A DNA stretch of 16,432 nucleotides, from NCBI GenBank assembly GCA_024640385.1, contig JAHEFC010000030.1, forward strand, positions 1-16,432, read 5' to 3'. The notes beneath the pieces were generated by a model, which ran no database searches, was not told where the DNA came from, and saw only the letters and a list, made by a program, of their open reading frames with translations. How positions within the stretch are numbered: position 1 is the stretch's first letter; every line of letters begins with the position of its first letter. Below, one piece after another: positions 7,235 to 14,866 of this stretch. A program made the position numbers and the translations under genes. Source of the DNA: Sphingobacteriales bacterium (lineage in GTDB: Bacteria > Bacteroidota > Bacteroidia > Chitinophagales > Chitinophagaceae).

Positions 7235-9450
7235 AATATTAAGACGGCTTTGTTGATCTCGGCAGTATATTTCGAAATCGACTCGGCTACCATATTGATA
7301 TTCTCCTGTGCTTCTTTCCATTGCCTTTCTTCAATACTTTCCCTTACGCCCGGAATGGTTTTGACGCCGTAGCCCGTATAAAATCCCGGGGCATAGATCT
7401 GGTGTTTCCACCATTTACGCCGGGGAAGTCCTTCTTCCCTGACCAGGCTTCTTTCTGCCATATAAAGAATTTCGTTCAGTTTCTTCTTTTTATCGGCACT
7501 CAGCTTCATGGCCAAAGGCGACAAGGTATTGAACTCCTCCGATTTCTTTTTCAATTCCACCAGGCTGTTCTCCAGTTTTGAAAAATCGAAATAGGGCACT
7601 TCTGATTTTTGCATCGGGGGGCCTACTTTCTGCCTGGGATCTGCAGCCAGTTCATATAATTTTTCTTTGGCTACTTTTTGGTCCCACTCGGCATCAGTCC
7701 GCATCTGGTCGGCCATGGCCTTGATCTCCGTCACATACTCGTTCACCGTAGTATAGAAAGAAGTGAAATTCATGGGGATCACATCTGCATTGGCCAGGCG
7801 CATCATCATACGTCCTGCTGTACTGGCTAACGCCGATCCATAGGCGAAACCAGGATCCTTGAACCGTATAAAATTATCGTAGGAATCATAGATGGAATGA
7901 TATTCACCGCCGCTTCCTTCACCGCCAAATCCGATGTTGAAAGATGAGATCCCCAGGTATTGCAGGAAGGGTGAATAATCCGAACCTGCACCCAGGGCAC
8001 TTAACCTGATGTAAGGCTTTCCGGCAATTCTTGCACGGGCCGCACTGTTGCCCTGCGACATCTGCCTGGCATATACCCTTTGCTTCACACTCACACCCGT
8101 TTGCGGATCTTTCACTTCACCCGCAACTTCATTGAAGAAAGGTTCCAATCCATGAGTACCTCCGCCCGACAAAAAGCCCCGGGAGTTGCCATCCGAATTC
8201 ACATAAGCCACCGCTTTCTTTTTCAATTCTTCCTGGTGGTCTTCCACCCATTCAGTGGATCCCAGCAATGCCGGCTCTTCACCATCCCATGCGCAGTAGA
8301 CCAGCGATCTTTTGAGTTTATATCCCTGCTTCACCATTTCACCGATCACCCTGGCTTCTTCCATTTCAGATACCATGCCACTCACAGGGTCCGCAGCGCC
8401 AAATACCCAGGCATCGTGGTGATTGCCCCTGAGTATCCATTCGTCCGGAAACTCGGTTCCTTTCATGGTGGCGATCACATTGTATAATGGTTTGATATCC
8501 CAGTTGAATGCCAGTTTCATATGAACTTTTTCAACCGATGGCCCCATATGATAGGTGATGGGCAATCCACCACGCCATCCAGCTGGCGCTACCGGCCCCT
8601 GCAGGGATTGCAGCAAAGGCAGTGCATCTTCATAGGAAATGGGAAGTACCGGGATCTTCATGATCGTGATGGCTTCGTTACGGTCAAGGCGTTTTGCATT
8701 TTCAGTGGCGCCTACAAATGGCGTGAGCGGATCTCCCGGTGCAATAGGCATATCCATCACTGATCCTCGCTGCGCACTGAATGAAGGCCTGTAAGGACCT
8801 TTGGGATATACATCTCCTTCCACATACCCATCATCTGCGGGATCAGAATAGATCAGGCAACCGATGGCCCCTCGTTCAGCTGCCACTTTGGGCTTGATGC
8901 CGCGCCATGATCCGCCATATTTAGCGATCACAATTTTTCCCTTTACACTGATGCCCCTTCGTGCCAGCTCTTCATAATCTGCGGGTATGCCCCGGTTCAC
9001 AAATACCAATTCGGCAGTGATATCTCCATCTGCCGAATATGCATTGTATGTAGGCAGCTGGTCGGTTCTTAGCCCTGATGTCCTGTCTTCTCTTAATGCC
9101 AGCTCTTCAAGCTTCAGCCTGACCGGTTTTGCACTCAATAATTCAACCAGCCTTGTTTTAGGGGTGGGAAATAATACATTATAGACATCTATCCGGGTAT
9201 CGTAACCCCATTGTTTGAACAGTGAAGCCATGAAATCCGCATTGGCCTTGCCCTGCGGTGAACTGACATGATGGGGCTTCGATGTCATGAACTTCATCCA
9301 CTCGTCCTGGTTAGACGTACTCAGCAGGGAATCGAATGTCTTTTCCCACTGGATCTGTTTGGCAGCATCGGCATCAGAGAAACCAGAGATCTTTTGTGAA
9401 AAAGCGGCAGTGGAGAGAAACAGGAAAAAACCTAAGGATATTTTATACAT
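7225..9450 (-). CDS. Secreted M28 family zinc peptidase, glutamate carboxypeptidase II-like
   Basis: A 741-residue dizinc exopeptidase with the PSMA/GCPII layout: Sec signal peptide (residues 1-18, ending TAAFSQ), PA-type apical domain (about 135-290, IVIAKYGGSWRGIKPKVAA), catalytic M28 core (about 320-590) and a helical C-terminal dimerisation domain (from about 625). All zinc residues are visible: H344 in GNHHDAWVFGAADP, bridging D354, E391 (general base) and E392 in WDGEEPALLGSTEW, D420 in VNSDGNS, and H518 in GGEYHSIYDSY. It probably acts in the periplasm on peptides; substrate specificity cannot be read from sequence. The last codons and stop lie in the octamer array at its 3' end, and another hairpin array separates it from pntB upstream, so it is likely its own unit. 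Confidence 0.92.
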   Translation of the reverse strand: MYKISLGFFLFLSTAAFSQKISGFSDADAAKQIQWEKTFDSLLSTSNQDEWMKFMTSKPHHVSSPQGKANADFMASLFKQWGYDTRIDVYNVLFPTPKTRLVELLSAKPVRLKLEELALREDRTSGLRTDQLPTYNAYSADGDITAELVFVNRGIPADYEELARRGISVKGKIVIAKYGGSWRGIKPKVAAERGAIGCLIYSDPADDGYVEGDVYPKGPYRPSFSAQRGSVMDMPIAPGDPLTPFVGATENAKRLDRNEAITIMKIPVLPISYEDALPLLQSLQGPVAPAGWRGGLPITYHMGPSVEKVHMKLAFNWDIKPLYNVIATMKGTEFPDEWILRGNHHDAWVFGAADPVSGMVSEMEEARVIGEMVKQGYKLKRSLVYCAWDGEEPALLGSTEWVEDHQEELKKKAVAYVNSDGNSRGFLSGGGTHGLEPFFNEVAGEVKDPQTGVSVKQRVYARQMSQGNSAARARIAGKPYIRLSALGAGSDYSPFLQYLGISSFNIGFGGEGSGGEYHSIYDSYDNFIRFKDPGFAYGSALASTAGRMMMRLANADVIPMNFTSFYTTVNEYVTEIKAMADQMRTDAEWDQKVAKEKLYELAADPRQKVGPPMQKSEVPYFDFSKLENSLVELKKKSEEFNTLSPLAMKLSADKKKKLNEILYMAERSLVREEGLPRRKWWKHQIYAPGFYTGYGVKTIPGVRESIEERQWKEAQENINMVAESISKYTAEINKAVLILTN

Positions 9451-9460
9451 TAATGAGAAT

Positions 9461-9536
9461 TAAAAAATAAAAAGTAAAAAGTAAAAAAATGAAGTTAATC
9501 AACTTACCCTTTTTACTTTTTACTTTTAAATTTTTA
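9461..9536. terminator. A/T heptamer-array hairpin after pntB
   Basis: The left units TAAAAAA, TAAAAAG, TAAAAAG, TAAAAAA (9461-9488) are mirrored by CTTTTTA, CTTTTTA, CTTTTAA, ATTTTTA (9509-9536). An inner palindrome AAGTT-AATC-AACTT sits in the loop. Read leftward it forms a long A/U stem ending in T-rich sequence, starting right after the pntB stop (9542-9544) and ending about 10 bases before the M28 start. It is likely the terminator of the pnt operon. Confidence 0.65.
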
Positions 9537-9541
9537 ATTTT

Positions 9542-10963
9542 TTACACGTTTTTGATCTCCGCGATCAGATCCTGCAGTGCTTTTTTGGCATCACCGAAGA
9601 GCATGGAAGTTTTGGGCTTGTAGAACAACTGGTTCTCTATGCCGGCATAACCCGGCTTCATGCTCCGCTTGTTCACGATCACGGTTTTGGCTTCTTCCAC
9701 TTCCAGGATGGGCATCCCGTAAATGGGTGATGCGGGATCTGTTTTAGCAGCAGGATTCACCACATCATTAGCGCCCAGTATCAGTACAACATCTGTTGTT
9801 TTAAATTCTTCGTTGGCCTGCTCCATTTCCTGGAGTTTATCATAACTCACATCGGCTTCTGCGAGTAATACGTTCATATGCCCGGGCATGCGTCCCGCTA
9901 CCGGGTGGATCGCATAAAGCACTTCCACGCCTTTTGATTCCAGCAGTTTTTCCAGTTCGTGACAGGTATGCTGGGCCTGGGCCACAGCAAGACCATAACC
10001 GGGAACGATCATCACCCTGTTGGCATAACTCATCACCATGGCAGCATCAGAAAGGGAAATCTCTTTATAAGCCCCGCCGCTTTTTGCCGCTATACCCGGT
10101 GTTGCTTGTGCAGAGGCACCGAAAGAACCGATCAGTACATTCTGCAAAGAACGGTTCATGGCCTTACACATTAATATGGTCAATAAAGTACCTGCAGCAC
10201 CCACCAGGATACCGCCGGTAAGCATGACCGGATTATTATACAGGAAACCACCGGAAGCCGCAGCTACACCGGTGAATGAGTTCAACAATGAAATGACCAC
10301 CGGCATGTCTGCACCGCCGATCGGGAAAACGAACATCACACCATACACTACCGCCATTACAAACAACAGGTAAAACATCAGGGCACTTGATTCCGCACCC
10401 CAATAAACAATATGTGCAGCCACACCTATCATCAGCAACAGCAACAGCATGTTGAGCATATGCTGACCTTTGAATACAAAATCTTTGATCTTGCCATTCA
10501 GCTTTCCCCATGCAATCACTGATCCGGCAAATGATACCGTACCAATGATCAGTCCCATGACGATCGCGATCAGTGTACCTGCAGGAACCGGGCCTCCGTT
10601 GACTATAAATCCTTCGTGCCTGAGGTGGTCATATTCCACCATGGAGATCAGGGCCGCACAGGCACCGCCCATCCCGTTGAACAGGCTCACCATTTCCGGC
10701 ATCGCCGTCATCTGTACTTTTTTGGCAGCCAGCGTACCGATGATTGAACCGATGACCAGTCCGCCGAAGATCCAGGCGTAGTTGCCCAGCCTCGCGCCAT
10801 CTTTTTCATACAGGAATATTGTACCGATGATGGCTATGATCATACCCGCTGCGGCGATCAGGTTACCCCTGCGTGCAGTGTCCGGGTGTGAAAGCATTTT
10901 CAATCCCAATATGAAGGTCACGGATCCGATCAGATAAGCTATGACGAGCAAACTAATTCCCAT
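9542..10963 (-). CDS. pntB: Proton-translocating NAD(P) transhydrogenase, beta subunit
   Basis: Membrane subunit of the transhydrogenase that drives hydride transfer from NADH to NADP+ with the proton gradient. The 473 residues comprise an N-terminal membrane domain (dII; about nine helices, residues 1-265) and a C-terminal NADP(H)-binding domain (dIII). dIII contains VPGYGLAVAQAQH, HPVAGRMPGHMNVLLAEA, LGANDVVNPAA and VNKRSMKPGYAGIENQLFY, all matching the family. The length is close to E. coli PntB (462). It is the third gene of the pntAA-pntAB-pntB run, 9 bases after pntAB. The TAA stop is followed directly by the A/T hairpin array. Confidence 0.97.
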   Translation of the reverse strand: MGISLLVIAYLIGSVTFILGLKMLSHPDTARRGNLIAAAGMIIAIIGTIFLYEKDGARLGNYAWIFGGLVIGSIIGTLAAKKVQMTAMPEMVSLFNGMGGACAALISMVEYDHLRHEGFIVNGGPVPAGTLIAIVMGLIIGTVSFAGSVIAWGKLNGKIKDFVFKGQHMLNMLLLLLMIGVAAHIVYWGAESSALMFYLLFVMAVVYGVMFVFPIGGADMPVVISLLNSFTGVAAASGGFLYNNPVMLTGGILVGAAGTLLTILMCKAMNRSLQNVLIGSFGASAQATPGIAAKSGGAYKEISLSDAAMVMSYANRVMIVPGYGLAVAQAQHTCHELEKLLESKGVEVLYAIHPVAGRMPGHMNVLLAEADVSYDKLQEMEQANEEFKTTDVVLILGANDVVNPAAKTDPASPIYGMPILEVEEAKTVIVNKRSMKPGYAGIENQLFYKPKTSMLFGDAKKALQDLIAEIKNV

Positions 10964-10972
10964 GATAGAGTT

Positions 10973-11281
10973 CTACTTTTTCTTTTTAAACATTTCCAGC
11001 ATCCTGTCTGTCACCACAAATCCGCCCACTACATTCAATGTACCCAGCACCACGGCCAGGAATCCAAGTATCAGTGCCAGGTAATTATCTTCTTTGGCCT
11101 GGCCCATTACAATGATGGCCCCGATGATCACCACACCATGTATGGCATTGGCCCCACTCATCAGCGGGGTGTGCAAAACTGAAGGAACCCGACCGATCAC
11201 CTCAACACCCAGGAAGATGGAGAGGATCACGATGTAGATCATTTGCTGATGTTCAAATACCCAACTTAAGATATCATTCAT
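10973..11281 (-). CDS. pntAB: NAD(P) transhydrogenase, alpha subunit part 2 (membrane part)
   Basis: A 102-residue protein equivalent to the C-terminal membrane portion of E. coli PntA, here a separate gene as in Rhodospirillum rubrum and other bacteria with the three-gene form. Three hydrophobic helices are visible (about residues 13-26, 43-60 and 67-92), with HTPLMSGANAIHGVVIIGA, the conserved stretch of the family. It ends in a basic tail (MLEMFKKKK). It pairs with PntB to form the proton channel. It lies 6 bases after pntAA and 9 before pntB, so the three genes form one operon. Confidence 0.95.
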   Translation of the reverse strand: MNDILSWVFEHQQMIYIVILSIFLGVEVIGRVPSVLHTPLMSGANAIHGVVIIGAIIVMGQAKEDNYLALILGFLAVVLGTLNVVGGFVVTDRMLEMFKKKK

Positions 11282-11287
11282 ACGTTG

Positions 11288-12394
11288 CTATTTTAAGCGC
11301 TCGTGCACTACCGCTCCATCGCGGGTAATGCATGAACCTTTTACCAGGTCGTCGTCGAAATTCAGGTTAAGATTCCCTTCCTTGTTGATGATCAGCTGGA
11401 GGAAATTGAAAACATTCTTTGAATAGAGTTTACTCGCATCAAAAGGCAGTGTGGCCTGCAGGTTGCTGTTGCCTATGATGGCCACCCCGTTATGGTGTAC
11501 GGTCTCGTTATTCTTTGTAAAAGGCGTATTACCACCAGTTGCTGCAGCGAGGTCTATGATCACTGATCCGTTTTTCATGCTGTGCAGCATGTCTTCAGTC
11601 AGCAGGATCGGGGCCTTCTTGCCCGGGATCTGCGCTGTAGTGATGATGATGTCCGACTTCTTCACCGCTTCGGCTATACGTGCCTGTTGCTTCTGTTTAT
11701 ATTCTTCGGTTTGCTCCACGGCGTATCCACCTGCTTTGGACGCATCTGCAGCGCCTTCCACTTCTACGAATTTGGCGCCCAGGCTCATCACTTCTTCCTT
11801 CACGGCCGGCCTGGTATCAAATACTTCCACTACTGCACCCAATCTGCGTGCTGTGGCGATGGCCTGCAAGCCGGCTACACCGGCACCCAGGATCAGCACT
11901 TTGGCGGGAGGTATACTGCCCGCAGCCGTCATGAACATGGGAAAATATCTTGGAAAAGAATTGGCGGCCAGCAGCACTGCTTTATATCCTGCAATATTGG
12001 CCTGACTGGAAAGTACATCCATGGCCTGGGCCCTGGTAGTACGCGGCAGCATATCGAGGCTGAACACGGTATGCCCTCCATTGGCCATATTCAACACACC
12101 CTCCCTGAACATCAGGGGCATATAAACGCCAGTCAGCACTTTACCCTTGGGAAAAGATGCAAGGTCGGCCGGTATATGGATGGCAAGAATGATATCTGCA
12201 GCATCAATGATCTTACTCCGCTCCCCGATCGTAGCTCCTGCCTGCACATAGGCTTCATCACTGCAAAAGGCTGTGGCCCCCGCGTTTGATTCTACCCATA
12301 CCTGCAAACCCTTTTTGGTAAAAGCCGATACCGTTTCTGGTACTAAGGATACTCGTGTTTCTGTGGAGGGTTCTTTGAGAACGCCTATAATCAT
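11288..12394 (-). CDS. pntAA: NAD(P) transhydrogenase, alpha subunit part 1 (NAD-binding)
   Basis: A soluble 368-residue NAD(H)-binding domain (dI) of transhydrogenase, related to alanine dehydrogenase. It begins MIIGVLKEPSTETRVSLVP, the family N-terminus. The loop that contacts dIII is present as LSSQANIAGYKAV. The nucleotide fold shows LILGAGVAGLQAIATARRLG and VFDTRP, and further on IITTAQIPGKKAPILLTEDM and SVIIDLAAATGGN. The charge-cluster insert EEYKQKQQARIAEAVKKSD is normal for the family. It is the first gene of the pnt operon. The 67-base gap before it holds only a weak inverted repeat (AGTATTAT, 12399-12406, with 12450-12457), and no consensus promoter is clear. Confidence 0.96.
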   Translation of the reverse strand: MIIGVLKEPSTETRVSLVPETVSAFTKKGLQVWVESNAGATAFCSDEAYVQAGATIGERSKIIDAADIILAIHIPADLASFPKGKVLTGVYMPLMFREGVLNMANGGHTVFSLDMLPRTTRAQAMDVLSSQANIAGYKAVLLAANSFPRYFPMFMTAAGSIPPAKVLILGAGVAGLQAIATARRLGAVVEVFDTRPAVKEEVMSLGAKFVEVEGAADASKAGGYAVEQTEEYKQKQQARIAEAVKKSDIIITTAQIPGKKAPILLTEDMLHSMKNGSVIIDLAAATGGNTPFTKNNETVHHNGVAIIGNSNLQATLPFDASKLYSKNVFNFLQLIINKEGNLNLNFDDDLVKGSCITRDGAVVHERLK

Positions 12395-12461
12395 ATTCAG
12401 TATTATTCTGAGAGCGGCTAAGTTAGAGATTTTATAGAAGAACTGGATGATAATACTCAGG

Positions 12462-13337
12462 TCAGAACCTGATACTGAAGTGCTGCTTCTCCCTGAACTC
12501 CTTGCGGAAGAACACTATTCCTATGAAAAACAGATCGATACTCAATGTTACCCTGGCATCTTTCCGGATGATATCCCAGGCTTCTTCCATTTCCGCGCTC
12601 CAGTGTATGTCATCAAAGATGATGCAGGACCCGGCATGGGTTTTTGAGAAGATGGTTTCGAAATACCGTAGTGTTGGTTCTTTTCGGTGATTACCGTCGA
12701 TAAATGCCATGTCTATCCGCTGGAAGTCAGCAACTGTTTTTTCCAGATTAGTCTGACTGCCTCCTCTATCCTCCATCCTATATCCTGTATCATTTTCAAG
12801 GCCTGCAACCTGCCACCTGCCACCTGCAACCTGCCCATCAAACTCTCCCCTCACCACCCTCACCTTCCCATACCCAGCCAGCTCCCGCTCCGCCAGTTCA
12901 GCCACCGCCTCGGCCCCTTCCATGGTCACCAGCTCTTCCAGCCCCGGCACCTGGGCCAGGTATGCACTGGTAACCCCCAGGGAAGTGCCTAATTCCAGTA
13001 TCCTTCCATATTTATAATAAGATGCTATACGGTATAAAAGCCGGCTATAACGTCTATGCTTAACCGAAGTACTGGCTATTTCGGAAACCTTTCTTTGTTT
13101 TGTCTTTCCCGATACGGACCCCGCACCGAGGTCCTCTACTTCCAGTATGGTTTCATTCTTCAATAAACGCTTCCGGTAGGCTTCCGGTTTCTCATAAGCT
13201 TTGTATTGTTTTTTATCCATCAATACATTGCGGATCAATTCGTACACAAATGGGGAATGCATACCATGGCCTCGGCCGTTGCGGGCAGTAATGAGGTAGT
13301 TTATGTATTTAAATGCAATTTGTAAACGAGAATACAT
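12462..13337 (-). CDS. Class I SAM-dependent methyltransferase with repeat-encoded insertion
   Basis: A 291-residue cytoplasmic methyltransferase of the O-methyltransferase-like (Methyltransf_24) type. The N-terminal helical region (MYSRLQIAFKYINYLITARN, then HGMHSPFVYELI) is followed by the SAM-binding motif RILELGTSLGVTSAYLA (112-128). The acidic ribose-binding position is in LVTMEGA (about E140), then AFIDGNHRKEPTLRYF (211-226), IIFDDIHWSAEMEEAW (239-254) and the C-terminal LFFIGIVFFRKE strand. The core looks intact. Residues about 169-195 (QVAGGRWQVAG, then DTGYRMEDRGG) are encoded by two heptamer repeat families also found between genes here, so this loop is an in-frame invasion. The start at 13337 lies only 5 bases from a CAGGTTG array. 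The substrate is unknown. Confidence 0.85.
   Translation of the reverse strand: MYSRLQIAFKYINYLITARNGRGHGMHSPFVYELIRNVLMDKKQYKAYEKPEAYRKRLLKNETILEVEDLGAGSVSGKTKQRKVSEIASTSVKHRRYSRLLYRIASYYKYGRILELGTSLGVTSAYLAQVPGLEELVTMEGAEAVAELAERELAGYGKVRVVRGEFDGQVAGGRWQVAGLENDTGYRMEDRGGSQTNLEKTVADFQRIDMAFIDGNHRKEPTLRYFETIFSKTHAGSCIIFDDIHWSAEMEEAWDIIRKDARVTLSIDLFFIGIVFFRKEFREKQHFSIRF
12763..12833. repeat. Two heptamer arrays inside the methyltransferase gene
   Basis: On the coding strand, 12833-12802 is CAGGTTG, CAGGTGG, CAGGTGG, CAGGTTG, CAGG. A 10-base spacer is followed by a second family, seen on the + strand as TATCCTC, CATCCTA and TATCCTG (12767-12787) with partial units on both sides. Seven-base units read through three frames give a seven-residue period: QVAGGRW followed by QVAG. 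The same two families lie together between this gene and dfrA (13343-13447), with the CAGGTTG array in the opposite orientation. Confidence 0.88.
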
Positions 13338-13342
13338 AGTTT

Positions 13343-13394
13343 CAGGTTGCAGGTTCCAGGTTGCAGGTTCCAGGTTGCAGGTTGCAGGTTCCAG
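13343..13394. repeat. CAGGTTG/CAGGTTC heptamer array upstream of the methyltransferase start
   Basis: Seven full units plus three bases: CAGGTTG, CAGGTTC, CAGGTTG, CAGGTTC, CAGGTTG, CAGGTTG, CAGGTTC, CAG. The array begins 5 bases from the methyltransferase ATG, so it would form most of the proximal leader of that mRNA unless transcription starts inside it. There is no inverted copy in this gap, unlike the other arrays. Confidence 0.92.
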
Positions 13395-13413
13395 AAATCT
13401 CCGTTATTATATC

Positions 13414-13447
13414 TATCCTCTATCTGTATCCTGTATCCTCTATCCTT
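13414..13447. repeat. TATCCTC heptamer array after dfrA
   Basis: Units TATCCTC, TATCTG (one base short), TATCCTG, TATCCTC and TATCCTT fill 13414-13447 and end 5 bases from the dfrA stop codon (13453-13455). It is the intergenic counterpart of the second array inside the methyltransferase gene. No complementary partner lies in the gap, so a hairpin terminator is not supported here. Confidence 0.85.
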
Positions 13448-13452
13448 TCCCC

Positions 13453-13959
13453 TCAGGTCCCCCTTTCCCACACTTCAAACGTATACGCAAACGCATGTTT
13501 GTCGTCTGCAGGAAAATCAAGTGCCGAAACCTTTTTCCATTCCCCATGCCTGATCTCCGGATAGAACACTTCAGCCTCCGGGAATTGATGATGTACACGG
13601 GTCAGGTAAATACGATCGGTATAGGGCATGGCCAGTTTGTAGATCTCACCGCCACCGGCAACAAATGCCTCTTTACAATCTGTTTCTTTTGTCTTTTCTA
13701 TGGCCTTTTCAATATCCGTAACTACGATCACTTTTTCATTTTTCGGATCATAATCACTATTACCCGTCACAATGATATTGATTCTTCCAGCTAATGGTTC
13801 ACCCGCAATAGATTCATAGGTCTTCCTCCCCATGATCACGGGCATACCCCAGGTAGTGTTCTTGAAGAACTTCATATCGTTCGGCAGCCTCCATAAAAGC
13901 TGGTTCTGCTTTCCGATCTCGTTGTTATCACCCGCTGCTACTATTTGGGATACTATCAT
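13453..13959 (-). CDS. folA: Dihydrofolate reductase
   Basis: Reduces dihydrofolate to tetrahydrofolate with NADPH, regenerating the cofactor consumed by thymidylate synthase. The 168 residues match the family size. The substrate loop and active site read IGKQNQLLWRLPNDMKFFK, with the catalytic acid at D28. The NADPH-binding motifs are PVIMGRKTYESI and FVAGGGEIYKLAM, followed by YLTRVHHQFPEAEVFYP. The start MIVSQIVAAGDNNEIG is standard. It lies 96 bases after thyA on the same strand, but a heptamer hairpin separates them and another array follows it, so transcription may not be fully coupled to thyA. Nothing suggests a resistance cassette (no attC or integrase). Confidence 0.97.
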   Translation of the reverse strand: MIVSQIVAAGDNNEIGKQNQLLWRLPNDMKFFKNTTWGMPVIMGRKTYESIAGEPLAGRINIIVTGNSDYDPKNEKVIVVTDIEKAIEKTKETDCKEAFVAGGGEIYKLAMPYTDRIYLTRVHHQFPEAEVFYPEIRHGEWKKVSALDFPADDKHAFAYTFEVWERGT

Positions 13960-13989
13960 GATTATTAATTCAAATAATTCTCACTACCA

Positions 13990-14052
13990 CAGGTTGCAGG
14001 TGGCAGGTTGCAGGTTCCAGGTTGCAACCTGCTACCTGCAACCTGCAACCTG
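13990..14052. terminator. CAGGTTG heptamer-array hairpin between thyA and dfrA
   Basis: Five units in one direction (CAGGTTG, CAGGTGG, CAGGTTG, CAGGTTC, CAGGTTG; 13990-14024) run directly into four in the other (CAACCTG, CTACCTG, CAACCTG, CAACCTG; 14025-14052). There is no loop beyond the central GTTGCAAC palindrome. 13997-14024 pairs with 14025-14052 at 25 of 28 positions. The array starts 3 bases after the thyA stop. No U-tract follows, so it may act as an mRNA 3'-end barrier or attenuator rather than a classic terminator. Confidence 0.7.
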
Positions 14053-14055
14053 TTA

Positions 14056-14850
14056 TTAAACAGCTACCGGCGCCTTGATCCCCGGATGACTCTGATAATT
14101 CAGCAACTCAAAATCTTCATACCTGAATCCGAAAATGTCTTTCACTGCTGGATTCAGTTTCATCGTAGGCAAGGCAAACGGTGTTCTGCTCAATTGCAGT
14201 TTCGCCTGCTCAATATGATTGTTGTACAAATGCACATCCCCGAAACTGTGTACAAAATCCCCCGGCTCCAGTTCACATACCTGGGCCACCATCAGCGTCA
14301 ATAAAGCATAAGAAGCAATATTGAAAGGCACACCCAAAAACACATCTGCCGATCGCTGGTATAACTGGCAACTCAATTTCCCTTCCGCAACATAAAATTG
14401 AAACAAACTGTGACAGGGCATCAGCGCCATCTTAGGAAGATCAGCCACATTCCACGCACTGATGATCAGCCTCCGGCTATCCGGATTTTTTTTGATCTCA
14501 CTGATCAGCCAGCTGATCTGGTCAATTGTTTTTCCATCGGCCCCTTCCCAACTCCTCCACTGCTTGCCGTACACGGGACCAAGCTCCCCGTTTTCATCTG
14601 CCCATTCATCCCAGATACTCACCCCGTTCTCTTTCAGATATTTGATATTGGTTTCGCCTTTTAAAAACCAAAGCAATTCATGGATGATGCTGCGCAAATG
14701 CAGCTTCTTCGTGGTCACCATGGGAAACCCTTCTTTCAGATCAAACCTCATCTGGTACCCGAATACGGAGATGGTTCCGGTGCCGGTTCTGTCGTGTTTC
14801 TGCGCCCCCTTGTCCAGGATATGCTGCAGCAGATCGTGGTATTGTTTCAT
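14056..14850 (-). CDS. thyA: Thymidylate synthase
   Basis: Converts dUMP to dTMP with methylene-tetrahydrofolate, releasing dihydrofolate for the neighbouring reductase. The 264 residues equal the length of E. coli ThyA. The catalytic cysteine is C146 in [17 protein letters not shown]. Other signatures are the phosphate-binding arginine in [13 protein letters not shown] (R21), the [14 protein letters not shown] stretch, the [18 protein letters not shown] motif and [11 protein letters not shown] near the C-terminus. Its ATG is 16 bases after the stop of the pafA-like gene, so the two may share a transcript. The stop is doubled (TAA TAA) just before the CAGGTTG hairpin. Confidence 0.98.
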   Translation of the reverse strand: MKQYHDLLQHILDKGAQKHDRTGTGTISVFGYQMRFDLKEGFPMVTTKKLHLRSIIHELLWFLKGETNIKYLKENGVSIWDEWADENGELGPVYGKQWRSWEGADGKTIDQISWLISEIKKNPDSRRLIISAWNVADLPKMALMPCHSLFQFYVAEGKLSCQLYQRSADVFLGVPFNIASYALLTLMVAQVCELEPGDFVHSFGDVHLYNNHIEQAKLQLSRTPFALPTMKLNPAVKDIFGFRYEDFELLNYQSHPGIKAPVAV

Positions 14851-14866
14851 GCCCGCAATTTAATAC

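Noticed and set aside
11451..12005. Second long + strand frame (184 codons) inside pntAA
   Set aside because: Same reason: it is antisense to a conserved gene and matches no family. High-GC third positions in pntAA explain the openness.
11582..12289. Long open frame of 235 codons on the + strand inside pntAA
   Set aside because: It overlaps a fully conserved pntAA on the other strand, its product is compositionally odd (rich in His, Cys and Gly), and it has no recognisable motif. It is a shadow frame.
12395..12461. Possible terminator between the methyltransferase gene and pntAA (AGTATTAT with ATAATACT)
   Set aside because: The stem is only 8 AT-rich bases with a 43-base loop and lacks the tandem architecture of the other gaps.
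13303..13794. + strand frame of 163 codons over the CAGGTTG array and dfrA
   Set aside because: It is antisense to dfrA, and its N-terminal part is only the translated heptamer repeat.
13990..14052. CRISPR array or attC-like site at the heptamer repeats
   Set aside because: The units are 7 bases with no unique spacers and no cas genes nearby. No integrase or attC core sites flank dfrA.
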